Assembly (NCBI GenBank): GCA_032622095.1
Contig: CP136064.1
Coordinates: 254,698,484-254,762,483 of the forward strand
Direction of reading: 5' to 3'
From: Siphonodentalium dalli
Taxonomy: Eukaryota > Mollusca > Scaphopoda > Gadilida > Siphonodentaliidae
DNA: 64,000 bases
Below, piece after piece: positions 1 to 12,167 of this stretch (positions are counted from its first letter, which is position 1; every line of letters begins with the position of its first letter). A model generated the notes under the pieces. The model was not told the DNA's origin, did not search any database, and was given only the letters and a program-made list of their open reading frames with translations. Position numbers and translations under genes: made by a program.

Positions 1-670
1 ATAACTGGATGGAAGAATCCATTTAGGATATAAAGGGTTAATTGTGAGACCAAATATGTTCACAGAGTCCCAGATTTCTTATTTTAATTGTTGTTTTTTT
101 CTCAAATATAAACGGATTTGTATGATTTAAGATGTTCAGACACAAGAGAATAGAATGGCGGCCGAATTCATGTCTTTTCAGAATGAATTTTATTTTGTTC
201 AGTCAACAAACATCCGTCGCCAGGCACATTGTTGGACAGTACCGGCATGTTGTGTTGGTGTGTTCGTATTTTCCCTTGAGGTGTGGCCGCCAAAGTTGCA
301 TTTTTAGCATTATGGAGAAAGAAACATAACATCTGGCATACGCTGGTTTAAACCGAGGAATTTGTTTAAACAGGGTTAAATTTATATTTTATTGCATGTT
401 ACGAATCTCTTCAATATATTAAAACCACATGGCGGTTTGCGCTCCAAAATACTCATACAATACGCTTTTGAATGTTTCCCGGTATCGAAATCGCTCGATA
501 AATAATGATTTTCCTTTCTACGAGGACTGTATGTCCCAACAAATCGCATGCATTGAAGTCATAAAAAAAGTCAAATCGAACGCGATGTTAGGGTCCGAAC
601 AAAAACTGTAACATTCGTGTTCATTAGAATTCTTTAGTTGGAAACGGAATGTCCGGAAAAGGTATATTGA
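1..670. other. Left-edge non-coding sequence
   Basis: AT-rich sequence with two short open frames (65 and 60 residues) that show no domain, no convincing splice sites and no codon bias. I see no gene or recognisable repeat here. Confidence 0.5.
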
Positions 671-1001
671 GGATCTCACATGAGTTTCTATTTTATACGG
701 AATTTATCAACCGAGTTCACTAAATTCGATTTGAGCCGAGGTTTACCGAGGCTCAAATCGAATTTAGAGGACGACGAGGTTGATAAATTACGTATAAAAT
801 AGGACGAGTGTGAGATACCTTTTATCACATGATCAAATAAACCCGAAGCAACGCGAAATATTCATCGAAAACAACAATCATAAACTACAGCGATCGCAAG
901 TTATTCGAAGAACGCCGTGACGTCATCGCACGCGCTGATATTAAACGTGTCTATTACCGATAATTATGAAACTGCTTTTATGGCCAAATTATGTGATAAA
1001 T
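671..1001 (+). mobile_element. Foldback MITE, family FB1, copy 1
   Basis: Non-autonomous inverted-repeat element. It opens with GGATCTCACATGAG. The core is a long hairpin: a left arm reading ATTTATCAACC, then ACTAAATTCGATTTGAGCC, is mirrored by GGCTCAAATCGAATTTAG and GGTTGATAAAT. The rest includes TATCACATGATCA and ends near ATGTGATAAA. Related copies lie at 22302-22617 (same strand) and, reversed, at 49254-49580 and 10401-10926. No protein is encoded. The transposase superfamily is not determined because no clear target-site duplication could be read. Confidence 0.75.
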
Positions 1002-1433
1002 TGCGTTATCATAATAAGAAACTACGTTGTATTTAAAAAATTCAAGAACTGAATGCTTTCTCTTCGTTTTAATCATCAACACATTTTAGTACCATAAACA
1101 TTACAGTTTGACGACCGCTCTATATTGTTCCATGGTTCACATATGCCATTTCTACACGACAGCTGCCTAATACAACGAACCTGTACCAACGAAACGATCT
1201 CAAATTGATCGAAAAATATAAGGAAAAACCACTGATTTCCGCGATATATCGACGAATTTGCTCTGAAATCTTCCCCGTAGACGGTAGGTATATGTTTCAG
1301 GATACCTCGTACAATATTATGTATGCACAAGTTTGGAGTTCCAACAAACCATGTTCATGTAGGAATAATCGCATTCAACATAACGCCCAATACAAGATAT
1401 GATTAATTACTCATTACAACACCCTTGAGTAAG

Positions 1434-1685
1434 GGTCCCCGGTGGTCCAGTCGGTATTGGTAGTCCCCTAGCACACCACATGCCGTCCAGCGCTGACGCA
1501 GTTGGTTCGAACCACGGCATGCGCGGATTCGTGATCCACGCAAAGGGAGTTTAATCACATTCGTCTATCTTGGCAAGTTCCTTTTTTTTTCCTAAGTTGA
1601 TTTCCAGATGTCGGTGGTTTCTGCACGCAGAGGAGTGATTTTAACCCTCTGTTTTGCCTACGACTTGATATACCAACCAACCAAG
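1434..1685 (+). mobile_element. tRNA-derived SINE (Meta-SINE-like)
   Basis: The head carries RNA polymerase III promoter boxes: an A-box match TGGTCCAGTCGG at 1443-1454 and a B-box GGTTCGAACC at 1504-1513. The body (TATCTTGGCAAGTTCC, a T-run, TCGGTGGTTTCTGCACGCAG, TTTAACCCTCTGTTT) resembles, from memory, the conserved central domain of molluscan Meta-SINEs. The tail is a short ACCA-type repeat near 1674-1683. Such elements are mobilised in trans by LINE proteins. This is one of the better clues that the host is a mollusc. Confidence 0.75.
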
Positions 1686-2094
1686 AAAGATACTAGTTGG
1701 CATGATGATCGTAGATCAAAGGGATACTGTTGATATGATGAATCGTATTTTTTTGTCATTTTGAGATGTTCGGTTAAACCGAGCGATTTGGACAAAAGTC
1801 AGTGTCTGTATGAAATATTCAGGAACATGTATATTTTTTAATATGTTAGTAATGGCGATGATCATTTTGGCAAAACTACAGTGATAGTCATCTCAATTAT
1901 GGTCGTTGTCCAACAACCACCACTGTTCACAACAACCACCACTGTTCAGATCATCGAAACACCGCGAAAATTACAACTTGAAAAAAAAAGGATAACGGTA
2001 CTTGTTCGAAACATCTTCACTTTGATCTACCAGGATCATATCAGTATCACCCAACGTCATGTAGTAAATTAGCATCAGCACTTAACCGGGATGG

Positions 2095-2790
2095 GTCAAC
2101 CGGATTTTACAGTCACCGGAGACCCACAAAATCGAATTATTGATATCACTAAATGTTTTGTGATATCAATAATTCGATTTTGTGATATAAAAAAATGAAT
2201 TTACGATATCACAAATTTGAATTAGTTATATCATAAAATCATACCGTGTTATCATAAAATATTCAAAGATATCATATAGTTTTGCTATCGTATCTTCATT
2301 TAGTGATATCATAAAGTGTGTTATTGATATCAGTAAATTGGTAATAAATAGAATAACGGCGCCCCGTGAATCCGTGAATCAGTAATATCATAACGTCGAA
2401 TATGGGATATAATAAAATAACTAGTATGTATTGAGATCACAAAATGTACATATTATATCACTAATTTGAATTAGTGATATCATAGCATAAGTTTAAGATA
2501 TCATAAAATCGAATATTTGATATCACAAAATAGAAATGCATTTAGTAATATAACTAAATAGTCATTTTATCCGAATTATTGATAGCACAAAATGAATATA
2601 TGAGATCACAAACTGGAATAAGTGATATTACAAAAATTAATATATGAAATCATAAAATCTAATATGTGATATCACTAAATGCTTACAATTTTATGATATC
2701 ATAAATTCGATTTTGTGATATCATATATTCATTTTTTTATATTATAAAATTAATTATTGTTATCATAAAATAGGTAATAAATAGAAGAAC
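2095..2790. repeat. Degenerate AT-rich repeat built on TGATATCA and ATCATAAAAT
   Basis: About 700 bp in which the palindromic core GATATC or GATATCA recurs every 20 to 60 bases together with ATAAAATCGAAT-like stretches. The spacing is irregular, so this is an old degraded satellite or a foldback-rich insertion rather than a fresh array. The phrase GGTAATAAATAGAA with ACGGCGCCCC occurs twice, near 2339-2365 and 2770-2800, and may mark a longer direct repeat. No coding potential. Confidence 0.6.
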
Positions 2791-2882
2791 GGCGCCCCAT
2801 AAAAAAAATACGTGTGTTGAGATAACTACCAGTACTAATGTACATATATCACATGAAACGCACGTGTCGTGTAAGTTTATAC

Positions 2883-2961
2883 CTTCGTATAATGCGAGTA
2901 ATGTCACAGGAACGAAAACGCCAGTTAGAATCAACCAGAGACGAAGACATCCGAACATCAT
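2883..2961 (-). CDS. Candidate signal-peptide first exon
   Basis: A minus-strand ATG at 2961 opens a 26-codon segment starting MMFGCLRLWLILTGVFV. It has a short polar start, a long hydrophobic core and small residues after it, as in a secretory signal peptide. The exon then ends in GAAG|GTATAA, a usable splice donor, leaving one base of a split codon (phase 1). Phase-1 signal exons commonly precede extracellular modules, and the two downstream minus-strand genes in this window use phase-1 introns throughout. It could therefore begin another surface-protein gene leaving the left edge of the window. It could equally be a chance hydrophobic frame. No promoter or partner exon is visible. Confidence 0.3.
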
Positions 2962-4200
2962 TAATTCTGTCCAGCAAATAAAGTTTCTAGAACACTTATT
3001 TCAGTACGGGTGTTCATCTATTTTCCTGGATACACAATGTAGCTGTCAATCATGTCAACGCGACCCATTGCTTTATAATTGGATTTATCAACGCCCCCTT
3101 CTGGGCCCGTCGATTTTTAAATAATAAAGCTATTCATTGCAATTCCTATGTTCTGTTTCGGTGATTGCTGGATAAGAGTGCTCGCTTAATTGTTACGAGA
3201 CTCAAATTGCCCACAATGACTTTGCACAATGAAGTGAACGACAGAAAAAACTACATTGTTGTAATTCCACTGAAAAGAGTAGCATGACTACTGTTTAATT
3301 GTCACATCTGTTCCAATCCATTAAAGTGTAGATATTGCGTAGAAGGAATGTTTACACTATTTGAGTTTAATTTTACTCTTTCTTAAACACTTTATTTAGC
3401 TATACAAAATGTGTAGTATTCATTATACATAAACAATACAGTTTATTGCACTTATGTATGGCTCATGGATCTGCACTTTAAAGTGTAGATTCTCCACAAT
3501 GAATTTTGGGTTACAAAATGGTCTTATATCTACACTTTAAAATATTGACGTTTTGGATTCAGATTCTGAAACTGTCGATATGTCTTATTGCAGTTCGCGA
3601 CAAAACGCTCCCACTTACAGTAATTGTAATATTCCCCGTATGCCGCCCCACTTAGAGGGGTAAGAATCCACCAATGTCGCACCCTGTTTTGCGGTGTGTG
3701 CATCCCATGAGGTGTGGTGTAGGAGTCCTGGAGGTACTAGGGCTGTCGTATCACGTGAGGCATCGATACGGACACGGCATAGATCATGTCTTCTTTTGTC
3801 CTACACCCCTTCAAGACGGGTGTTTGAGTTGACGCGACTCAAACAATCTGCTATATCCCGTTGTCGGTGTGAATTTCTCCAAAGTTACCTAATTTCAACA
3901 CAACATGGAGCATATTTCAAAAATATTTCGATTATGTCTATATGTTATTAATTGGTTGTTTCCATGTTGGTCGAGTTATGAGGGCGATGTATGTCGTATT
4001 GGCATGAGGCCGCAGATCTGCAATCTATTTTCCATCGACCCAATATTCTTTGCCGATCGAGTTAAATACGTATTATGTCATTTACGTTAGCGCTTTTCTA
4101 CGTATTGGCCGACTTTGTTACTTATTGGCCTTGTTTTTCACTTATTTTCCGACTTTTGTTACTTATGATGTGGGCAGCTTTCGAATTATTGCGGCCGATA
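2962..4200. other. Intergenic sequence without a recognised gene
   Basis: This stretch contains short palindromes such as CACTTTAAAGTG at 3474-3485 and a less AT-rich patch at 3640-3860. Open frames of 61 to 86 residues show no domain. Nothing is assigned. Confidence 0.5.
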
Positions 4201-4206
4201 GCCTAT

Positions 4207-5335
4207 AGCTAATTAATTATCAGGAAGGCTATATATTAATTATCGACGTTATGAGGTAGGCTATATATTAATTATCGACGTTATGAGGTAGGCTATGTAT
4301 TAATTATCGACGATATCATGTAGGCTATATATTAATTATCGTCGTTATCAGGTAGGCTATATATTAATTGTCGACGTTATCAGGTAGGCTATATATTAAT
4401 TATTGACGTTATCAGGTAGGCTATATATTAATTATCGACTTTATCAGGTAGGCTATATATTAATTATCGACGTTATCAGGTAGGTCATATATTACTTATC
4501 GACGTTATCAGGTAGACTATATATTAGTTATCGACGTTATCAGGTAGGCTATATATTATCGACGTTATAAGGTAGGCTATATATTAATTATCGACGTTAT
4601 CAGGTAGGCTATATATTAATTATTGACGTTATCAGGTAGGCTATACATTAGTTATCGACTTCATCAGGTAGGCTATATATGAATTATCGACGTTAGCAGA
4701 TCGGCTATATATTAATTATCGACGTTATCAGGTAGGCTATATATAAATTATCGACGTTTTAAGGTAGGCTGTATGTTAATTATTGACGCTATCAGGTAGG
4801 CTATATATTAGTTATCGACGTTATCAGGTAGACTATATATTAAGTATCGACGTTATCGGGTATGCTATATATTCATTATCGACGTTATCAGGTACGCTAT
4901 ATATTAATTATCGACGTTATCATGTAGGCTATATATTATTTATAGACGTTATCAGGTATGCTATATATATATTAATTATCGACGTTATCAGGTAGGCTAT
5001 ATATTAATTATCGACGTGATCAGGTAGGCTATATATTATCGACGTTATAAGGTATGCTATATATTATCGACGTTATCACGTAAGCTATATATTATCGATG
5101 TTATCAGGTATGCTATATATTAATTATCGACGTTATCATGTAGGCTATATATTATTTATAGACGTTATCAGGTATGCTATATATATATTAATTATCGACG
5201 TTATCAGGTAGGCTATATATTAATTATCGACGTGATCAGGTAGGCTATATATTATCGACGTTATAAGGTATGCTATATATTATCGACGTTATCACGTAAG
5301 CTATATATTATCGACGTTATCAGGGCTATATTTTA
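4207..5335. repeat. 32-bp minisatellite, about 35 units
   Basis: Tandem array of a 32-bp unit that reads TAGGCTATATATTAATTATC followed by GACGTTATCAGG. Individual units vary by single bases, by TA-dinucleotide expansion and by loss of the TTAATTA part. A higher-order duplication of about 225 bp is visible: the ordered set of variants at 4919-5098 recurs at 5144-5320. The open frame across part of it is a by-product of the repeat. Confidence 0.93.
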
Positions 5336-5339
5336 AGTC

Positions 5340-6092
5340 GGGTCGTTATCGATAGTACTGGAGCGTAGATGACTTGGTGTTATGAGAAAAGTGTCGCACA
5401 AAAGTACAATTCTACGAAATTTGTATTCGCATATTAGGACCCGTGTAATTATTTGCGTTTTCTGCATCATCACGAGGTAATAAAATAAGCTCTTTGTGAG
5501 ACAACCACTGCGTAAAAAATATTTGTGGCGCTAAGTGGCGTCGGCGTCTTGCGTGCAAAGTACTTATTTCTATCACATTCATATCGCTGTCATTTAATTT
5601 GTTGATGAACGCACCAGTTGTGAACTATAAATGAGTTAGATTCAGGAATAGGGGGTTATTTGGTTAATCTAAACTCAGTAATCTAACTAATTTATTTACT
5701 ATCCGACGGTCTGATTCGCTGTGATACCAGCAAAACACATTTACTTCCCCATTTATGACCTTAATACCTAAAAGCCCCGCCGGTCGCCACCAACTTAACC
5801 CTTAACATTCAAATTTTGTGGAAACCCAACCGGCAACACAATTAATATTACCCGGTTTGATATATTTCTCAGCTAAATAACCTTGGACAAACAATTCCAT
5901 CCAGTTGTGCATATTTGGATGCTTATGTAGTTTAATTTTTTATATATTGATTCAAGATTACGTAACGAAAAGAAAAGACTCTGGCACATTTGCCTGGTAA
6001 AAGTTATCAAAATGTTCATGACATTTTTCATAGATGGAACTCTTTTCCATATAAAATGTATCTCAGTTGTGTAAGAACTTGTGGAATTCCTG
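5340..6092. other. Intergenic sequence
   Basis: No gene, RNA gene or strong repeat was recognised. Confidence 0.45.
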
Positions 6093-6234
6093 AAATCTCA
6101 CTACGAATGTAGTTAACCGTTAGACGTGTGTAGGTTAGATCTCACTGCGCGTGTAGTCATTGTAGTGAACCGTTGGGTATGTATGTTAGATTTCACGACA
6201 CATGTGGTGAACCGTTTGGCATGTCTATGTTCGA
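6093..6234. repeat. Short imperfect tandem repeat, 3 units
   Basis: Three diverged units of about 45-55 bp share the order ATCTCAC, TGTAGT, AACCGTT, GTGT or ATGT, GGTT or TGTT. It is old and non-coding; the minus-strand frame across it has no recognisable domain. Confidence 0.55.
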
Positions 6235-6239
6235 GGTAG

Positions 6240-7540
6240 TTTGTCGTTCCCATCCTAGTATAATACAACCCTCTACAACGATTTGGCTGCAAATTGCCAG
6301 GCAAAATATGTGAGTCAAGACTTATCTAGAATAGTATACTCGTACGTTGACATTCCTGTTCATCATTGTGTAGATAGGTATTTCTGGGACCGACTCATAT
6401 AATATAAAGCTGAGTAAGTGAACAGAACTTGCTCATTATTACAAAAACAATTACTCATCTTTGTGATGAAAACAACTTTTGATTTCGGGATTACTGCATG
6501 TTTCTGCCACTGTAAATTGTATCTTGTCGGTATATTCTTCAATAGTTTACTTGTCATCCACTGTTGCAGCATGGAATCGAAAAGTGTTATCAGCATTATA
6601 ACGAACCAATGCCGGAAGCTTTGGGTCGTATATAGACTATATCTGATTTTTGTCACCAATTATTATCTGATACGACGCTGTTGTTTTGAATTTCGGGAAC
6701 GCGAATGTCGCACAGTAGATAGGTGGGCTTAAAGCATAAATGTCGTAATCGGCTGTCAAGAGGCTAACCCAAATCAGTCGACGTGCAACATTCTCCTATT
6801 TATATAAACGTCGTAAAATCATTTATTTGTTTTTATTTATAAGGGAAAGTAGGTCCCTAATTAATTTATAACGGGTCTACTCCGGCACTCCACTGGATCA
6901 AATCATCGGACCCTAGGAAGTTTTAATATTTTTTTTTAAATAAACTAAAATCACCACAACTCAACACGATCTACGTGTATCTCACAGCAGTTGATTAATA
7001 CTGCCTGGTTCTGTAGAGACTATACCGTGCGAAATGAGATAATATTTAATATGGATTTGATTGTTATCATAAGTCTGCATACTTTCATGCATCCGATAAT
7101 CCATATATATATCCTATTTTCTTGAATAGAATGAAAACACATACTTATGAACAAAGCAGAAGATACCGGCATTCAGTTCCACGCGAACTCGGTCAATGGT
7201 GAAAGTTACACGATGACGTTGTTTGTCGACTATCGTTGAAATCGACATGATGACATGTTATACATGAATGAAATGAACATCCTGAGTATCTGAAGCGGAG
7301 AGCTCCCCAGCAGGCCAAGTAAAAGGGCCTATAATGGTTAGTTTCAGTTCCATGCACTCTCGACAACATATATAACTAGTTATAATTACCCCCACCAAAC
7401 ATAAGCCTTATGCATGTGAATCTTATTAGGTGTGAATCTATACATTGATTTTGACCAGAATTGTTTTAAACGCTACATGCAGAAACCCGTATGTGATTGT
7501 TTTAGCTTTGGTTCGTTAATTACGCTTGCGTATGATCATA
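6240..7540. other. Intergenic sequence
   Basis: AT-rich. Overlapping frames of about 100 residues on both strands at 6363-6732 are not convincing as genes. Nothing is assigned. Confidence 0.45.
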
Positions 7541-7951
7541 TTAACCCTTTACCCAACAAACCGGCCAAAACCGGCCAAATAAAGCTTCAACAGCCTAAAA
7601 TATCTTTGGTCTGTCTCAATAAAACCATACAAATATGGATATCATTGGAACCGGCTCATTAACCACATTGTGATAGTTACAGTTATGCCCTGTGCCAATG
7701 CATTCTCTTATATATGCGAGTCGACCATAGGTCGCCTCGCATATATAAGAGAATGCATTGGCCTAAAAAAAAATCTTTTTTTAACACTTTTTACCATTTT
7801 TTCTTACATTCTTTAACAATTTTATAATTTTTAATGTGTTAAGCCAATGCATTCTCTTATATATGCGAGGCGACCTATGGTCGACTCGCATATATAAGAG
7901 AATGCATTGGCACAGGGTAAAAAAAATCCCGACTGTTGGGTAAAGGGTTAA
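7541..7951. mobile_element. piggyBac-like MITE
   Basis: The element is bounded by TTAA on both sides and has 14-bp perfect terminal inverted repeats beginning CCCTTTACCCAACA (7545-7558 and, inverted, 7934-7947). A TTAA target duplication with ends starting CCC is characteristic of piggyBac-type transposons. It is 411 bp including both TTAA copies and has no transposase, so it is non-autonomous. A second palindromic element lies inside it. Confidence 0.7.
7688..7917. mobile_element. Nested foldback element, family FB2, copy 1
   Basis: Perfect terminal inverted repeats of about 75 bp begin CCCTGTGCCAATGCATTCTC. Each terminus is itself a near-palindrome: GCCAATGCATTC and its mirror flank a centre containing GACCATAGGTCGC. 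The whole can therefore fold as one long hairpin or as two separate hairpins. The spacer is T-rich. A second, 3'-damaged copy lies at 22986-23312 without the surrounding TTAA element, so FB2 is a separate family that inserted into the piggyBac-like MITE. Confidence 0.8.
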
Positions 7952-8061
7952 TTGAAACAACGATGGGCGATCTAGGCAAGGTTAGTCACCGTGGTTGAGA
8001 ATGGCCTGTTCCGCATCATATCTTCTATTGTTGTGCGACGTTAGTCATGCTTACAAAATTC

Positions 8062-8405
8062 ATCATCAACATCATCATCATCATCATCACCATCATCATT
8101 ATCTTAATCGTCGTCACCATCATCATCTTCATAATCATCAGCACCGTCATCATCATCTTCAACATCCCCACCATCATCACCATCGTCCTCATCATCATCA
8201 CCGTCATAATCATCGTCGTCTGCATTATCAGCATCATCATCGTCGTCGTCCTCCTCATCACCATCTTAATCGTCGCCGTCCTCACTATCATCGTCACCAT
8301 CTTCAGCATCATCATCGTTGTCATCATCATCTTCATCATTGTAATCACCACGGCCGCCGTCGTCATCATCAACATCTTCATATGTGGTTGTCATCATCAT
8401 CATCG
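8062..8405. repeat. Compound (CAT/ATC)n microsatellite
   Basis: About 340 bp of CAT or ATC triplets interrupted by CGT, CTT and CAC variants. It generates long poly-His, poly-Ile/Val and poly-Met frames in three reading frames, none of which is a credible gene. Confidence 0.93.
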
Positions 8406-8409
8406 ATGT

Positions 8410-10400
8410 GAATAGCTAAAATGTTAACAAGGGAAGCACAGCCTAACCCATATCATGATATAGTGAGTGTGGTATGTAATGTGTGCATACACTGTAACGT
8501 ATTCAATAAACTATATAAGGGTATGTCAAAAGACCATAACTACCAAGTACATGTAAAATAGATTGATTTTGTTCTTATTTTCATTAGTAATAACTCCAAT
8601 AATGGAACTGATTTTCACACAAAAATAATTTAATTGGCGAGGGAATACGGGCGCGTTTGTCGCTCTATTTTGGTCCTCGTTTTCTATGACCAGTTTATTA
8701 CTAGTTTAGTTACAGCTCGAATTCTTTCATTCTCGGTTTAGCAATAGTGGTTGACGGACGCCGAGATTTTAAAACAAATTATTGTTCTCATACCCACCCA
8801 CCCTTCAGATGTGTATTTCATATTCGAACATAAATGTAACTCGACATTCTAACACACCACTCAGTTCCAATTACACCCCTTTACATTGTGCCAATTTGTA
8901 GGAGAATTTTTATTCGCAATATCTTTCATATTCAATTTTCTCTAATCCAAGTTCTTACAAGTAGTTGTATATAACAAAATGCCTTTGAGTTGTATGCAAT
9001 AGGTATTTGTATACTCATCTTTATTAAAGTTTATTTTCCCTTTTGTTTCTTCTGACATAATTTTAGTTCCCATTTTCTGCACAGCGGATTTGAACCTTGA
9101 TATTTTTCTTAATTTCTTTGAGTGTGAAGTTGTATGATGTTATTTGGTTTATTGCTATATGTTTGTCAAGTTGTCGTGTAATTCGTCTTTCGCCCAATTT
9201 TGCAAAACAAAAGCCTCAATACAGTATTATATAGTTTAGAAGTGTTCACCCATGTACAAGCCCTCCCTTAACAATTATAGTTTGCATATTCGTCATGTAA
9301 ATAGTACTGTAACAGTGGCACTACCGACCAAAGTCTACCCAAGCCGATTTAATCAAAACTTGACATTCAACATCGGACAAATGCAAAGCATTGAACAATA
9401 TTCTGTGGGTCTAAAATATTTTAACTTAATACTCGATCAGCAAAGTTTCTTGACAAATCACTTTTTTCCACATAACAATGGTTTCCACACACAAAATATT
9501 CTTTCTCGGAGAGCTAGCAATAAATAATATAAGACCCAAGTGTATCTATTTCTCGATTTTCTTCTTTATGTTGATGTTTCCACATACTTTTGTGTATTAC
9601 ACATATACTCACTCAGAAGGCAGTGGGTCCCTTTAACATACAATTATCATTTAGTTCACATACGTAATATGAATCGCACGTGACACGTAGTGGAGCAATC
9701 ACACAGCATGCTGTGCCTCAAGTTTGCCTTTTATCGGCGACATAATGCTAAGAATAATTTATGTAACATCATGCAGTGGTCACGACGGAGACGACATGAC
9801 AACTTGATAAGACGTGTCGTGGATTGTTCAATTTTGTCTGTATTCTGCCTACAAAACCAAAATGACGTCAGAAACCATGTCATGACGTGTTCATTTTTCG
9901 TTTTCATTAAGCTATCAACGAAATTGGTCTAAATGAAATGAATAGGCCTAAATCACATGGGAATTCTTCGTAAGTTGTACTTTCATTTTCACCGCGATGC
10001 TCCATTCCCGATTCCGCGTTTTTGGAAATATCCACAATTTTGCTATCCGGAAGTCACTTGACAATTTCTCCAAAATCTATACCCGCGCTCTTGAAAAATC
10101 ACGGATGGACATAGACAAAATTATACGAGGTCATTCACCTGCCTTAGGTATAAGCACACTTGGTGGTTGCTATAAGTACGCTGTATGCATCCATGAACGA
10201 ACTAAAGTTAAACAGTACAACGTGAGAAATCAATGTTGGAAGTGATATACCACGGACATGACTACAGTTCAGTTAGTAGCCATTTATTAGGTTAATATAT
10301 TAAAAATGGTGGGTTGGATGATATGGGCTCTGGTTTGATTTCGTTGGCTACATTCAATGCTTTATTATTTATATTGAGAAATATAATTTTATATACATGT
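8410..10400. other. Intergenic sequence
   Basis: AT-rich and without an assigned element. Frames of 80 to 91 residues at 9252, 9690 and 9997 lack domains and splice context. Confidence 0.45.
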
Positions 10401-10926
10401 ATTTATCACATAATTAGCCCATAAACCCGGCATCATATACGTTAGTAAAACACACGTGTAATATCGCCACACACAGTGCCGTCAGAGTTCAGGGCAATGA
10501 TGTCGATGTCAATGCCGGAACTTTATTATTATGTTAATTAGAATATAATTATGATATTCGATTTATGTTGGGTTATTTAGTGTTGACTGTGAGACAAACG
10601 TGGCTGATAAGGGTGAACAATGTTGTCAACATAAAAAGACATTTAAAATGGAACTATATTTTTTCTTGAAGGTGTCTGTACTTTCTCTTTGGTTGTGATA
10701 ACGAAATCGATATTAATTCTGTTTTTAATTCCAACAGTTTCAAGATCATTTTTCCTTGCTAAAATGTGATTATATGATAAAATGGATCTCATATTCTTCG
10801 CAATTATATACGAAATGTATGAACCTCGTCCACTAAATTCGATTCGAGCCTCGCTAAAGCACGCCTCGAATCGAATTTAGTGCATTCTTAATAGATTCCG
10901 TATAAAATTGCGACTATTTAGAGATC
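10401..10926 (-). mobile_element. Foldback MITE, family FB1, diverged or expanded copy
   Basis: In reverse orientation relative to copy 1, it starts ATTTATCACATAATTAGCCC. It shares ACACGTGTAATAT and ends with the hairpin pair CACTAAATTCGATTCGAGCC and CGAATCGAATTTAGTG (10830-10885). It is about 200 bp longer than the other copies, so it probably carries an insertion between 10500 and 10790. Confidence 0.6.
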
Positions 10927-10929
10927 ATA

Positions 10930-12167
10930 TATATGTATGATAGCATATACATCGTTGTCATCGTTTTCATCGACACCAACACTACCATCGTCAGCATCAC
11001 CATTATCACCATCTATGAAGACTGTAATATAGTAAGAGAATGCACTGGCACCAGCGTAGCGCCCGTCATCAAATGGTCAAAAGTGAACGTAACTCAAAGA
11101 TTCGGGCCGTCACATTACTTTAAAACAGTCCCCGAAATGAACAATGGAACGTGTTATTGTTATTTTTTATTGAGAAAATAATAACAACAGGGTTGTAACA
11201 ATATTCACGTACTCACTCATCCATTCTCAATATCACATACAGACAGGCCCTCGATTCAAAACTACTGTAGTAGTTTCATTCAACGTAAAGCAGCTATTGA
11301 CATCGGTAGGGGTAGATACTAACAATCGACGCAGAATACTATATTTATCGGAAAGAGTGATACCATACGGTCACAATGATGTCATGTATGTTAATGTTTA
11401 TGTTAAACCACGCTGTGCAATTAAGAGTAACTGCACACTGTTTACGATAACGACACCGCCGTCACGTCACTAGGTCAAATGAGTTCGTTTTATTTTCAAT
11501 GTATGAAAACATTGTTAAAAATATTTTTTTCACATTAAATTACCGCTTTCGATTGACCACTCGTGTTGGCGTTCTGAACAAATAGGAGGTCTGCTACGAA
11601 ACAGACCGGTTTACTGCGACAAATGTTTCATTATATCACATGTATTTGATATTTTAGACAAGCGGGTAATTAACGCTTATACCCCCGCTATATCGAACAG
11701 TATAAGCAGTAATTATAATCTCTCCCTATACAAATTGCACTAGCTACTTTACGTCCAAGGAAACTTAGACTACTGCAATACTTGCGACACAGAACACAGT
11801 GGTAGTATTATACGTGTATACATACATCTGTTGAACATGAACATAACCTTATTACATATTAGGTTACATGCATTCGTCAATGAAACATTCAGTGCCACCG
11901 TTTTGAAATGTGAAAAAAACAAGATTCGATACAGATGCTTATTCAAAATTGAAGTACATATAATTGACAGCTGTATTAAATGTGAATACTCTACTTGATG
12001 TATCGAGGTGGCCCCAGAATACTCGAGAGAGGCGATTAATTCAATCGAAATGTCGACGTACATAATTATGCACAGTACCTATGATTCATCGGAAATTCCT
12101 AAGTATCAAGCAAGTAGTTCACATGCATGGACATGGGGGAATATAATAACACCATACAGAACAAAAA
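10930..12167. other. Intergenic sequence
   Basis: A fragment AAGAGAATGCACTGGCACC near 11034 recalls the FB2 terminus. No gene was recognised. Confidence 0.4.

Noticed and set aside
4207-5335. CRISPR-like array of short repeats
   Set aside because: Units are contiguous variants of one another with no unique spacers, and the host is eukaryotic.
7995-8415. Poly-His, poly-Ile/Val and poly-Met frames
   Set aside because: Produced by a CAT/ATC microsatellite open in several frames at once; no codon bias or domain.
9252-10245. Three plus frames of 80-91 residues
   Set aside because: No splice sites, domain or relatives in the window; expected by chance in this length of sequence.
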